From contig RFOC01000007.1 of assembly GCA_009926815.1 (NCBI GenBank), forward strand, positions 1 through 23,743: DNA of 23,743 bases, read 5' to 3'. Under the pieces are notes generated by a model that saw nothing but the letters and a program-made list of their open reading frames with translations, ran no database searches and had not been told where the DNA came from. This DNA comes from Planctomycetota bacterium (GTDB lineage: Bacteria; Planctomycetota; Phycisphaerae; Phycisphaerales; SM1A02). The position numbers were made by a program, and so were the translations under genes. Shown piece by piece: positions 16,402 through 23,743 of this stretch; position 1 is the stretch's first letter; every line of letters begins with the position of its first letter.

Positions 16402-16833
16402 GTGCCTCGCCTCCTCCTGCCGGCCCTGCTGCTCACCCTGGCGGCCCTCGGCTGCCGCACGGTGGCGTTCGAGCCGCAGAAGGCCACCCGCGCCTACCCG
16501 CGACAACTGGCCCAGGGCTCCGTGGCCCAGGTCCAGGTCATCCCGGGCCCCCAGAGCATCCGACTGGTCAACGCCACCGCCAGCAGCTACGCCAACTTCG
16601 ACCTCTGGCTCAACCAGCGCTACGTCACGCACGTGGATGCCCTGGCCAGCGGCCAGACGCTCGAGGTGCCGCTGGATCGCTTCTGGGACGAGCGGGGCGA
16701 GGCGCCCTTCGAGGGCGGCTGGTTCCGCTACTACCAGCCCACGCCCATCGTGCTGGTGCAGGCCCAGATGGACGAGAAGAGCCCGCTGGTCGGGTTCATC
16801 TGCACCCTGCCCGAGGTCGTGCGCGAGCGTTGA
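16402..16833 (+). CDS. Small putative lipoprotein of unknown function
   Basis: A 143-residue protein. It starts with a short hydrophobic signal (PRLLLPALLLTLAALGC), with a plausible though imperfect lipobox ALGC ending at Cys18, so a lipid-anchored envelope protein is likely. The rest is a compact domain: IRLVNATASSYANFDLWLNQRYVTHVDALASG, then PLDRFWDERGEAPFEGGWFRYY and PIVLVQAQM, which looks all-beta. I do not recognise the family with confidence; the 'LVNATASSYANFDLWLN' strand pattern recalls small YcfL-like lipoproteins but only weakly. GTG 16402 is preferred over GTG 16399 because of the 6-nt distance from TATTCT. It is divergent from dus and ends 9 bp from the convergent oxidoreductase stop. 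Confidence 0.75.
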   Translation: MPRLLLPALLLTLAALGCRTVAFEPQKATRAYPRQLAQGSVAQVQVIPGPQSIRLVNATASSYANFDLWLNQRYVTHVDALASGQTLEVPLDRFWDERGEAPFEGGWFRYYQPTPIVLVQAQMDEKSPLVGFICTLPEVVRER

Positions 16834-16842
16834 TCGCGGACG

Positions 16843-18264
16843 TCAGGCCTCGAGCCCCTTCACCGACCAGCCATCCCGATATCGCTTGCGAAGCGTGGCC
16901 GCGGCCGCCGGCTCCTCGGTGAAGGCGATCGCCTTCGCGTCGTAGGTCAGCGTGCGGTTGGGAAAGCGGCTCGCGGCGGCGCCCACGCTCAGGCTCTCGC
17001 ACAGCCTGCCCGCGAAGGCGAAGTTCGCCTCGGGCTGCTCGCCCTTCAGGCAGCCATCGATCCAGTGATGCCAGTGGTTGCGCCGCGGCAGGCTGGGCAG
17101 CTTCAGCGCGACGGCCTTGCGATCGACGCTCCACACCTGCGGCTCGTCGGTCAGCGTGACCTTCCCCTCCTTGTCGCGCTCCGGATCGAGCGGGCAGAGC
17201 ATGGTGCCCTTCTCGCCGATCATCACCACGGCGTTGCCACGGATGTCGACCCCCTCGGGAATGCCCAGCGCGGCATGGCTCGGCCTCAGGCCGCCGTCGT
17301 GCCACGTGACGTCGATCTCGCCGCCCACGGTGCGGTCCGTGCCGGCGTAGCTCAGGGTGATGGTCTCCTGCGTCGGATACTGGTCTTCAGTGGAGTCCTT
17401 CGCGTCCACGCGAACCCGCAGCGGCATGCCCAGACCGGCCGCCAGGAACGGATAGTCCAGGATGTGGCAACCCATGTCGCCGAGCGCGCCGCACCCGAAG
17501 TCGTGGGTGCCACGCCACATGAACGGGTGGTAGGCATCGGGCACGTAGGGTCGCTGCGGCGCCACACCCAGGAAGAGGTCCCAGGCGAGCCAGTCCGGCG
17601 CCGGCTGGTCGTTCGTGGGCCGCGGCCCGCCCTGCGGCCACCAGCCCATGGGCCGATCGCTCCAGGCATGAATGGCCTTGAAGCGGCCGATGACGCCCTC
17701 GCGCAGCAGCGAAAGCTGCTGGCGGCGTCCCACCATGGCCGATCGCTGCGTGCCCATCTGCGTCACCACCTTCGGATGCGACGCGGCGAACTCGGCCAAC
17801 CGACGGTTCTCGAGAGCCGAGTGGCCCAGCGGCTTCTGGCAGTAGACGTGCTTGCCCAGGTTCATGGCCGTCATGCTGATCGGTGCATGCATGTGGTCCG
17901 GCGTGCTGATCACCACCGCGTCCACCTTGTCCGCCATGGTGCCCAGCAGCTCTCGCCAGTCGCTGAACCATGGGGCATCGGGGAATCGCTTTCGCATGGC
18001 ATCCCGATGACGCGCATCCACGTCGCACACCGCCGCGATCCGGACCGCCGGGTGCGCCACGATCTCGCGAAGGTCGCTCTCCCCCATGCCCGCCACGCCG
18101 ATCTTGGCCACCCGCAGCGAGGCCCCCGGCCGGAGGGCGTCGGTGGGCCACAGCCGCGGCATCAGCGGCAGCGCCATCATGGCGGCGCTTCGCCGCACGA
18201 AATCCCTGCGGCTCAGGGCGTGCGATGCGGATCGGGCACTGGAGGATGCGGACGATCGGGGCAT
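16843..18264 (-). CDS. Tat-exported Gfo/Idh/MocA-family oxidoreductase
   Basis: A 473-residue NAD(P)-dependent oxidoreductase-like protein. A twin-arginine signal is present (SRRDFVRRSAAMMALPLMP, about 18-36), so it is exported folded, probably with its cofactor. The Rossmann fold starts at AKIGVAGMGESD (about 53-64). VCDVDARHRDAM, VISTPDHMHAPI and the family's EKP motif in the form CQKPLG (142-147) follow, then WDLFLGVAP and HDFGCGALGDMGCHILDYPF, typical of the secreted planctomycete group. The last has the conserved GALGDMGCH with a catalytic-position His. Substrates in the family are sugars or inositols; none can be named here. ATG 18264 has TAGCCT 6 nt upstream. It lies 35 bp downstream of the Spy-like gene but seems to have its own promoter. 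Confidence 0.92.
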   Translation of the reverse strand: MPRSSASSSARSASHALSRRDFVRRSAAMMALPLMPRLWPTDALRPGASLRVAKIGVAGMGESDLREIVAHPAVRIAAVCDVDARHRDAMRKRFPDAPWFSDWRELLGTMADKVDAVVISTPDHMHAPISMTAMNLGKHVYCQKPLGHSALENRRLAEFAASHPKVVTQMGTQRSAMVGRRQQLSLLREGVIGRFKAIHAWSDRPMGWWPQGGPRPTNDQPAPDWLAWDLFLGVAPQRPYVPDAYHPFMWRGTHDFGCGALGDMGCHILDYPFLAAGLGMPLRVRVDAKDSTEDQYPTQETITLSYAGTDRTVGGEIDVTWHDGGLRPSHAALGIPEGVDIRGNAVVMIGEKGTMLCPLDPERDKEGKVTLTDEPQVWSVDRKAVALKLPSLPRRNHWHHWIDGCLKGEQPEANFAFAGRLCESLSVGAAASRFPNRTLTYDAKAIAFTEEPAAAATLRKRYRDGWSVKGLEA

Positions 18265-18270
18265 GCGCTC

Positions 18271-18276
18271 AGGCTA
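18271..18276 (-). promoter_or_regulatory. -10 element TAGCCT, leaderless spacing to the oxidoreductase ATG
   Basis: On the minus strand TAGCCT, GAGCGC (6 nt), then ATG at 18264. No SD sequence. It lies in the 35-bp gap after the upstream gene's stop. Confidence 0.5.
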
Positions 18277-18299
18277 CCGCCCCTGAAGCGGATGACCGC

Positions 18300-20009
18300 T
18301 CAGTTGGCCCGGGGCGGAGCCTGACCATCGCCTCCGCGACGACGGCCATTGCGTCCCGGGTCACCCTGCGGAGCGCCATCCTCGGCGGGTCGCATGGCGC
18401 GGAAGAGCTCGCGCCGCTCGTCGCCCTCGATCACGCCGTTGCCATCCTTGTCGGCGGCCTTCGCCTGGGCACGGACCTCCTCGGGCATGTCGGCGATCGT
18501 CCATGTCCCGAATGGACCCTGACGCCGGCCGTCGTCGCGGCCGCTGCCCTTGGGCAGCAGCGCGACCTGCTCCGGCGTGAGCAGCGCCGAGAGCCTCTTG
18601 ACGTAGCTGTCGGTCATCTCGCCCCGCTTCTCGAAGAGGGCCTCGGCCGGATCGTCGGGGGGTCCGTCGAAGAACCGCGAGGCGCCATTGAGCAGGCCGC
18701 TGGCCCGGACCGCCTCCTGCTTCAGGCGATCGGGCTCGCTCTTGCGGATGCTGGCCGTGATGCGCTGGTTCACGCCCTGCACCTCGGTGCCGTAGACCGA
18801 CACCAGGTCCTCCACCGCCTTGCGCTGGTCCGGTGAGAGGTCGGGCAGCTTCAGGGCCACGTCGAAGGCTCGCTCGGCGCGCGTGGGCCGGTAGACGCGG
18901 GCGTACGCCGCCAGCAGGGCGGCCCTCTCCACGCGCTTGCCCTCCTCCGGTGGAAGCGCAGCCACGAGCTGGGTTCGGAAGGCCTCGTGCACGTTCCGCA
19001 CCCCGTTGCGCAGGTCGATCATGCGCTCGGCCAGCTGTTCCATGGCCTTGGCGTCGCCCTCCTGGATCGCCTTCAGCGCCTTCACCTCGTTCTGGGCCAG
19101 GAAGGCATTCCTTCGCTTCAGGGCCTCGTCGAGCTGGAACTCGTAGTCATCCAGCGTGGGTCGGATCGCCTCGACCGACTCGGGCGCGAGGCCGGCCTCG
19201 TCGATCACGGCGAACAGGTTCACGCTCTCGCCGCTCAGGCGCCCGCGGCCCAGGGACTTCTCCCGTCGCAGGAACCGCTCGAAACCCTCCCATCGCATGG
19301 GCTGGTCACCCTGCAGCGAGGCGCGCACGCCCTCCATGACCTCGGTCTCCATGCGGGTGCGCTCGCGGCGCCACGACTCCGCGGCCTTGACCATCTCGGC
19401 GGCGATCCCCCGGGTCTCGGCCGCGGCGCCGCTGGCCTCGCGCTCCCGCTGCATCTCCTCGGACATCTTCTGCATCTGCTCCCGGAAGTACTGTCGACGC
19501 GTCTCGGGAGGCAACTCGCCACCGGCCTCCACGGCCATCTGCTCCAGATCCGCCTGGATCTTCTGGAAGGAGGCCTGGAAGCGCTCGCGTGCATCGCCAC
19601 CCATGAAGCTCTGGAACATCCGTCGCATCAGGTCGCGCTGGGCCTGCTGCGCCTTGTCGCTGGCCTCGCTGAACTGGGTGTCGTAGTCCTCGAGCAGCGT
19701 CTCGACCACCGTCACCTGCGTCTCATCCAGGCCCAGTTCGTCGCGAATCAGCGTCACGTCGCGGCGGACGAGCGCCGGCTGAAACTGCTCTCGCATCTCC
19801 GTGACCGAATCGAGCGACCGTCCCATGGGACCGAACATGCGGCTACCGCCTCGATCGCCGCCGCGGTCACCGCCTCGATCGCCGCCTCGGTCACGACCGC
19901 GGCCGCCATCCTGCGGCGGTCCATCCTGCGCCAGGGCGGAGGGAGCAATCAGCAGAGCGATGAGCGCAAGGATGGGGAGACGCATGGCCGTGGCAACGTG
20001 CATGGTCAT
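18300..20009 (-). CDS. Secreted helical EF-hand protein, Spy/CpxP-like
   Basis: A 569-residue exported protein. A signal peptide (MRLPILALIALLIAPSALA, residues 9-27) is followed by an Asp-Arg-Gly-Gly repeat tract (about 39-57). A long charged, almost entirely helical region follows, with Leu-Gly-Leu-Asp-Glu-Thr-Gln and LSPDQRKAVEDL / LTPEQVALL motifs. These resemble the LTxxQ repeats of periplasmic Spy/CpxP chaperones and of planctomycete relatives. Near the C-terminus one canonical EF-hand loop DKDGNGVIEGDE (520-531) predicts Ca2+ binding. The tail is Gly/Arg/Pro-rich. A role in envelope stress or Ca2+-dependent binding is inferred, not shown. The start is uncertain: ATG 20009, or ATG 19985 (residue 9), which gives a tighter signal peptide. 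Neither has an SD sequence. Confidence 0.82.
   Translation of the reverse strand: MTMHVATAMRLPILALIALLIAPSALAQDGPPQDGGRGRDRGGDRGGDRGGDRGGSRMFGPMGRSLDSVTEMREQFQPALVRRDVTLIRDELGLDETQVTVVETLLEDYDTQFSEASDKAQQAQRDLMRRMFQSFMGGDARERFQASFQKIQADLEQMAVEAGGELPPETRRQYFREQMQKMSEEMQREREASGAAAETRGIAAEMVKAAESWRRERTRMETEVMEGVRASLQGDQPMRWEGFERFLRREKSLGRGRLSGESVNLFAVIDEAGLAPESVEAIRPTLDDYEFQLDEALKRRNAFLAQNEVKALKAIQEGDAKAMEQLAERMIDLRNGVRNVHEAFRTQLVAALPPEEGKRVERAALLAAYARVYRPTRAERAFDVALKLPDLSPDQRKAVEDLVSVYGTEVQGVNQRITASIRKSEPDRLKQEAVRASGLLNGASRFFDGPPDDPAEALFEKRGEMTDSYVKRLSALLTPEQVALLPKGSGRDDGRRQGPFGTWTIADMPEEVRAQAKAADKDGNGVIEGDERRELFRAMRPAEDGAPQGDPGRNGRRRGGDGQAPPRAN
19845..19892. repeat. Two tandem 24-bp repeats encoding the DRGG tract
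   Basis: Units 19845-19868 and 19869-19892 begin ACCGCCTCGATCGCCGCC and differ at one base. On the minus strand each encodes two Asp-Arg-Gly-Gly units of the Spy-like protein. Such tracts can vary in copy number in-frame. Confidence 0.75.
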
Positions 20010-20052
20010 GGGTTATTGGTTCAAAGGGCTTCGGATGCACAAAAGAGGCCAT

Positions 20053-20062
20053 GTCCTATAAC
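20053..20062 (-). promoter_or_regulatory. Promoter-like 10-mer GTTATAGGAC, copy 2
   Basis: Identical to 2699-2708. It lies about 45 nt upstream of ATG 20009 on the minus strand, a position suited to a -10 region of the Spy-like gene. No matching -35 could be identified. Confidence 0.35.
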
Positions 20063-20137
20063 GCTGCACGATCCGCGGCCGCCCGATTGGGGAATCCCGC
20101 AATCTTTCCCCTCGCAAAGCGTCGATCGACTCCGAAT

Positions 20138-20161
20138 CTCCTGCAGGAGGAGATGCCTGCA
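20138..20161. repeat. Palindrome and SD-containing hairpin upstream of 20200
   Basis: CTCCTGCAGGAG (20138-20149) is a perfect 12-bp palindrome. Overlapping it, TGCAGG (20142-20147) and CCTGCA (20156-20161) can form a stem with the purine loop AGGAGATG. It lies in the divergent region between the Spy-like and FG-GAP genes and may be an operator or leader structure. Confidence 0.35.
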
Positions 20162-20199
20162 CCCTTCCCGGCCGACGATCCGGATCGGATGATGACCCC

Positions 20200-22548
20200 A
20201 TGTCGCACGTCGCTCCACGACTGATCCACTGGCTCGCCGTCCTCGCCTGCGTGGCGTTGACGTGGTCGGCGCGCGCCGGCTGGGTCTCGCAGGGCAAGAT
20301 CAACGCCACTCCACCCCTGCTGAACGAGAAGTTCGGCATCAGCGTGGCGATCGACGGCGACTGGATGGCGGTCGGCGCCAGCGAGAGCACCGTGGGCATC
20401 GCCCGATCCACCGGGTCGGTCCACATGTTCAAGAACGACAACGGCACGTGGGTCTACCGTCAGACGCTGTTCACGCCACGGCCCCTGGTCTTCCAGATCT
20501 TCGGATGCGCCGTGGCCCTGCGCGGCAACACGCTGGCCGTGGGTTCGTGGGGCTCCAACTCGTTCGCCGGTCGGGCCTACGTCTTCACTCGATCGGCCGC
20601 CGACATCTGGGAGCAGTCGGCGGTGCTCGAGGCCGCCGATCCGCAGCCCTCTCGCCCCGCCCTGTTCGGCTGGAGCATCTCCATGGACGCGCCGGTGGGC
20701 GGCGCCCCCGTCATCGCCGTGGGACGCCCCAACGATGGCCCCACGAGCACGGGAGCCGTCTACGTGTTCGAACCGGTCGGGGGCGCATGGACGCAGGTGG
20801 CCAAGCTGGTCGCTCCGGCCGCCGGAGTGTCCGAGCAGGTGGGCTCCAACGTCTCGGTGCGCAACGGCGTGATCATCTCGGGCTCCTCGCGCTATCGCCG
20901 AGCCGCCGTGTTCACGCGGACCGAGGGCGTCTGGTCGTTCGAGACGCAACTGAGCTCGCCGACCACGGTGAACGGCGACGGCTTCGGCTCGTCGGTCGCG
21001 AGCGGCGGATCCTTCGTGGTGGTGGGCAGTCCCAACCGCTCTCGCGACGGGCTGACCAAGGCCGGCGTGGCCACCGTGTTCCAGCGTCGGGGCGACGGCA
21101 CCTGGAGTGGTGGCGTGGAGATCGGACTGGACTCGCCGCGTTCGGGCGACAACTTCGGCTACTCGCTGGCGGCGGCACCCGTGGGACCGGGCGGCACGCC
21201 CATGATCGCGGTGGGCGTGCCCGGCTACGACGTGCCCAACCCGGATGCCGGCATCGGCGCCGTCTTCCAGTTCGCCAGTTCGCAATGGACGCGCGACTCG
21301 ACCGATCTGTGGTCGCTCAGCGCCGCGCGAAGCCAGTTCGCCGGGAAGGCCATCGCCCTCTCCGCGAACGGCCTCGCCGCCGCCATCTCCAGCGAGCTGC
21401 CGCGCGGCTCGGCGGGAGGCGCGTTCCCCATGGCGTGGCAGAGCGGCAATGCCGGCACGGGCGCCGATCGGAACGATGGCACCACGAATCCCGACAGCGG
21501 ATCCGGTGGCTCCGGCGGCGGTTCCAGCGGGACCGGTGGCGGCTCGGGCGGCGAGTCCGATCCGCTCGGTGGCGGATCGACCTCCGATCCATCGAGCAAC
21601 ATCGGTTCCGGTGGCCGACCTCGCTCCCCACTCCAGCTCCCGCCGCTCAAGGCCAGCTTCGGAGCCATCACCGACACGGTGGTCGTGGACGCGGGCATCC
21701 AGCAGACCGTGATCGGCGTGCAGACCGACGGCATGCAGGAGGGCGGTTCACCGCAGGTCCAGGTGCTGGCCACCTATCCCGCCTCGTGGACGCTTGCCGG
21801 CATGGGGGACGTGAATGGCGATGCCAGCGGCGACCTGATCTGGCGCGACGGCTCGGGCAAGATCGTGACCTGGCTGCGCGACGGCACCAACTATCTCGCC
21901 AAGAACGAGCTGCGGGCCCTCAACGCGTCCGAGTCCGTGGCCGCCTCGCTCGATTTCGACGGCGATGGCGTGCAGGACATCATCACCCGGGACGCCGACG
22001 ACCACGAGGTGCACGTGCTTCGCATGCGGAATGGTCAGGTCGCCGGCGAATTCGCCTTTGCGCTGCCGGGCGCGGGCTGGAACGTGGTCCCGCACGCCAT
22101 GGTCTCGGGCATGCTCATCCGTCACGCAGCCTCGGGCGAGGTTCGCCGCGTGGAGCAGAACCTCCTCACCGGGGCCATCGAGCAGGCCTCGGCGCCCTCA
22201 CCCGATCCGGCGGCCGCCATCGAGGGTCTCGGCGACATCGACGGTGACGGCGCGGATGACATGATCACGCGTGATCCGTCGAACGACGAGATCTCCATCT
22301 GGCGCATGGACCGTCGCGGACGGCTCATCGAGGCGCGCGACATGGGCATCGACGGAGGCCGCTGGAAGGTGGAGGCGGTCCGCGACTGGGACAACAATGG
22401 CAGCGACGACCTGCTCGTGAGCGAGGGTGGCTCGGGCCGCCTGATCGTGCTCTACATGCACTTCGAGGATGGCGTCTGCAAGATCCTCAAGAGCCGGGTG
22501 ATCGGCAGCGTGGGCGGGGCCCGCGTGGTCGACGTGACGCAGCGGTGA
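20200..22548 (+). CDS. Secreted two-domain FG-GAP propeller and Ca-binding repeat protein
   Basis: A 782-residue exported protein. The signal peptide is at residues 1-26 (IHWLAVLACVALTWSARA). The first domain (about 30-430) is seven FG-GAP-like units (FGISVAIDGDWMAVGAS, FGCAVALRGNTLAVGSW and so on), matching the repeat plan of the protein at 13885-15258. A Gly/Ser-rich linker (about 433-475) follows. The second domain has VCBS/FG-GAP repeats with DxDxDGxxD-type Ca2+ loops at about 536 (DVNGDASGD), 584 (DFDGDGVQD), 678 (DIDGDGADD) and 728 (DWDNNGSDD). It is probably a surface or extracellular adhesion or matrix protein; no enzyme motif or sorting signal is visible. ATG 20200 has no adjacent SD; GATGAT lies 6 nt upstream. 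Confidence 0.85.
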   Translation: MSHVAPRLIHWLAVLACVALTWSARAGWVSQGKINATPPLLNEKFGISVAIDGDWMAVGASESTVGIARSTGSVHMFKNDNGTWVYRQTLFTPRPLVFQIFGCAVALRGNTLAVGSWGSNSFAGRAYVFTRSAADIWEQSAVLEAADPQPSRPALFGWSISMDAPVGGAPVIAVGRPNDGPTSTGAVYVFEPVGGAWTQVAKLVAPAAGVSEQVGSNVSVRNGVIISGSSRYRRAAVFTRTEGVWSFETQLSSPTTVNGDGFGSSVASGGSFVVVGSPNRSRDGLTKAGVATVFQRRGDGTWSGGVEIGLDSPRSGDNFGYSLAAAPVGPGGTPMIAVGVPGYDVPNPDAGIGAVFQFASSQWTRDSTDLWSLSAARSQFAGKAIALSANGLAAAISSELPRGSAGGAFPMAWQSGNAGTGADRNDGTTNPDSGSGGSGGGSSGTGGGSGGESDPLGGGSTSDPSSNIGSGGRPRSPLQLPPLKASFGAITDTVVVDAGIQQTVIGVQTDGMQEGGSPQVQVLATYPASWTLAGMGDVNGDASGDLIWRDGSGKIVTWLRDGTNYLAKNELRALNASESVAASLDFDGDGVQDIITRDADDHEVHVLRMRNGQVAGEFAFALPGAGWNVVPHAMVSGMLIRHAASGEVRRVEQNLLTGAIEQASAPSPDPAAAIEGLGDIDGDGADDMITRDPSNDEISIWRMDRRGRLIEARDMGIDGGRWKVEAVRDWDNNGSDDLLVSEGGSGRLIVLYMHFEDGVCKILKSRVIGSVGGARVVDVTQR

Positions 22549-22554
22549 AACCCC

Positions 22555-23460
22555 TCAGGCGCGTGGCAGGAACGCGCGACGCGCTCCAGCCAGGTTCATG
22601 CGCGCGAAGCCCTCGTCGATGAACTGCGCCATGCGCTCGGGCGACACGCCCGCCCCGGCGGCGGCCGGCCGAAGCCGCCCAAGGAGGGCTCGCTCCGCCT
22701 CCTCGGGTGCGTGCCGCACCTCGGCACGAAGCGCGGCGGTCTCCTGGGTGATGGCCGCCTCGGCGCGTCGCAGGAACGCCTGGCTGGCCGATCGATCCCG
22801 GGCCACCAGACCGCCGTGGGTCAGCCAGAGGTGCGTGGGCGCCGCGTCGATCACCCGCGAGAGGCTCCGGATCCATGCCGCCGGATCGAATTCAGGAGGC
22901 GGCGTGGGCATGAGCAGGAAGTCGCTGCCGGGCACGTGGATGCCCGCCAGGTCTCCCATGAAGGCGTGTCGCTCACGCTCCATGTCCAGCAGCCAGACGA
23001 TGTGATGCCGGGCGTGGCCCGGCGTGTGAAGCGCGGTCCACTGAAGACCCGCGGCATGGATGTGCCGGCCATCCTCCACCGCCAGCACCCGATCTTCGGG
23101 CACCGCTCGGAGATCGCCGTAGAAGAGGTCGTAGGCCGGCCCATGCACGCGCCGACTGCTGGCCAGGAGCTTCGCGGGATCGATCAGGTGCGGTGCGCCG
23201 AACGGGTGCACGTGCACCCGGGCACCGTGGGCGGCCAGGTGACCGGCCGCACCGGCGTGATCCAGATGGATGTGCGTGAGCAGCAGATCGCCGATGTCCG
23301 ATGGCGCCACGCCCGAGGCCCGCAGACCCCGCTCCAGACTGGGCCACGAGGCCGCTGGACCACACTCCACCAGGGCGTGCCCCTGGGGACCACGCACCAG
23401 GAACGACCAAGCGGCCTGGTCCACGCCCATGTAGAGCACGTCCAGGGGTCGGATGATCAT
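22555..23460 (-). CDS. Metallo-beta-lactamase-fold hydrolase
   Basis: A 301-residue MBL-fold enzyme with the full metal site: THIHLDHAG (His63, His65, Asp67, His68), HTPGHA (His149), FMGDLAG (Asp170) and LTHGG (His215). It should therefore bind two metal ions, usually zinc. The C-terminal helical segment (about 222-301) resembles that of glyoxalase II-like or lactonase-like members, but the substrate cannot be assigned. No signal peptide, so cytoplasmic. ATG 23460 is chosen because GGGGAGA precedes it by about 6 nt and it overlaps the upstream gene's stop (ATGA). Longer in-frame starts lie inside that gene. Its stop is 6 bp from the stop of convergent 20200-22548. Confidence 0.9.
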   Translation of the reverse strand: MIIRPLDVLYMGVDQAAWSFLVRGPQGHALVECGPAASWPSLERGLRASGVAPSDIGDLLLTHIHLDHAGAAGHLAAHGARVHVHPFGAPHLIDPAKLLASSRRVHGPAYDLFYGDLRAVPEDRVLAVEDGRHIHAAGLQWTALHTPGHARHHIVWLLDMERERHAFMGDLAGIHVPGSDFLLMPTPPPEFDPAAWIRSLSRVIDAAPTHLWLTHGGLVARDRSASQAFLRRAEAAITQETAALRAEVRHAPEEAERALLGRLRPAAAGAGVSPERMAQFIDEGFARMNLAGARRAFLPRA

Positions 23461-23743
23461 CGGGTGTCTCCCCGGGTCTGGGCGCGACCGGCCAGCAGGG
23501 CCACGCGGCAACCTCCCACGCAGGCCAGCAACGCGCACACACCCACCGATCCGTAGGCGAGCTTGATGTCGGTCCATCGACCACCCAGGACGTCGCGGCC
23601 GGGCATGAACTCGATCGCCGCCATGACCAGCAGGACCGCCACCAGCCACCCATCGGCTCGGCCCCGCACCATCCAGGCCAGCATGGCGGCGGCCGCGATG
23701 CCCACCGGCGCGAAGTGGTAGTTGCTCGCCTGTGGCGCCACCA
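23457..23743 (-). CDS. Small membrane protein, 5' end outside window
   Basis: At least 94 residues are visible and the frame is open to the window edge. A GTG at 23741 may or may not be the true start. There are about three hydrophobic helices (APVGIAAAAMLAWMV, GWLVAVLLVMAAIEFM, KLAYGSVGVCALLACVGG). The visible N-terminal part NYHFAPVGIAA, with PxG after an aromatic-rich stretch, recalls small membrane proteins of the DUF6580 type, but the match is weak. Its TGA overlaps the ATG of the MBL-fold gene (ATGA), so the two are probably translated together. Confidence 0.6.
   Translation of the reverse strand, partial: VAPQASNYHFAPVGIAAAAMLAWMVRGRADGWLVAVLLVMAAIEFMPGRDVLGGRWTDIKLAYGSVGVCALLACVGGCRVALLAGRAQTRGDTR

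Noticed and set aside
19845..19892. CRISPR-like repeat
   Set aside because: Two adjacent 24-bp units with no spacers, in frame within a Gly-Arg-rich protein tract.

Overview
The window is GC-rich (about two thirds G+C by eye), densely coding bacterial chromosome. It most likely comes from the Planctomycetota, plausibly class Phycisphaerae. That placement is an inference: there is no rRNA or tRNA here. It rests on a small Cys4 zinc ribbon (CLRC...CPECG) fused to membrane segments, a Tat-exported Gfo/Idh/MocA oxidoreductase, FG-GAP propeller proteins, an EF-hand/Gly-Arg-rich secreted protein, and duplicated GroEL genes. I see no mobile element, CRISPR array, integron or prophage.

Layout. (1) 1-2632: the 3' end of gyrB (+) meets queC (-) stop to stop. 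queC is divergent from a zinc-ribbon membrane protein gene (+). (2) 2633-2936: the longest intergenic region, holding the regulatory DNA of the chaperone cluster. (3) 2937-9569: groEL1, groES, groEL2, a hairpin, then dnaJ, grpE and an fmdB-type zinc ribbon fused to an AsmA-like secretory domain, all on +. (4) 9610-12042: rnr (RNase R). It converges on a winged-helix/LuxR-type regulator (-), which lies downstream of a dienelactone-hydrolase-family gene on the same strand. (5) 13885-16833: a seven-repeat FG-GAP propeller (+) converges and overlaps with a dus tRNA-dihydrouridine synthase gene (-). dus is divergent, across 37 bp, from a small putative lipoprotein gene (+). (6) 16843-20009: a Tat-exported Gfo/Idh/MocA protein and a Spy-like EF-hand secreted protein (both -). 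(7) 20200-22548: a large FG-GAP/Ca-binding secreted protein (+). (8) 22555-23743: a metallo-beta-lactamase-fold hydrolase (-), coupled by an ATGA overlap to a membrane protein cut by the window edge.

How the parts fit. Region 3 is a protein-folding cluster: two chaperonin paralogues share one GroES, and the DnaK co-chaperones follow without DnaK. The other genes are mostly independent units. The most notable pattern is in the starts of these lone genes. Five have a TAnnnT hexamer exactly 6 nt before the start codon (1754, 9610, 13743-, 16402, 18264-) and a sixth has one 8 nt before (16364-). This is the geometry expected of leaderless mRNAs. In contrast, the chaperonin genes, queC, the 13885 gene and the metallohydrolase gene have Shine-Dalgarno (SD) sequences. 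Convergent gene pairs are packed to between a 22-bp overlap and a 9-bp gap.
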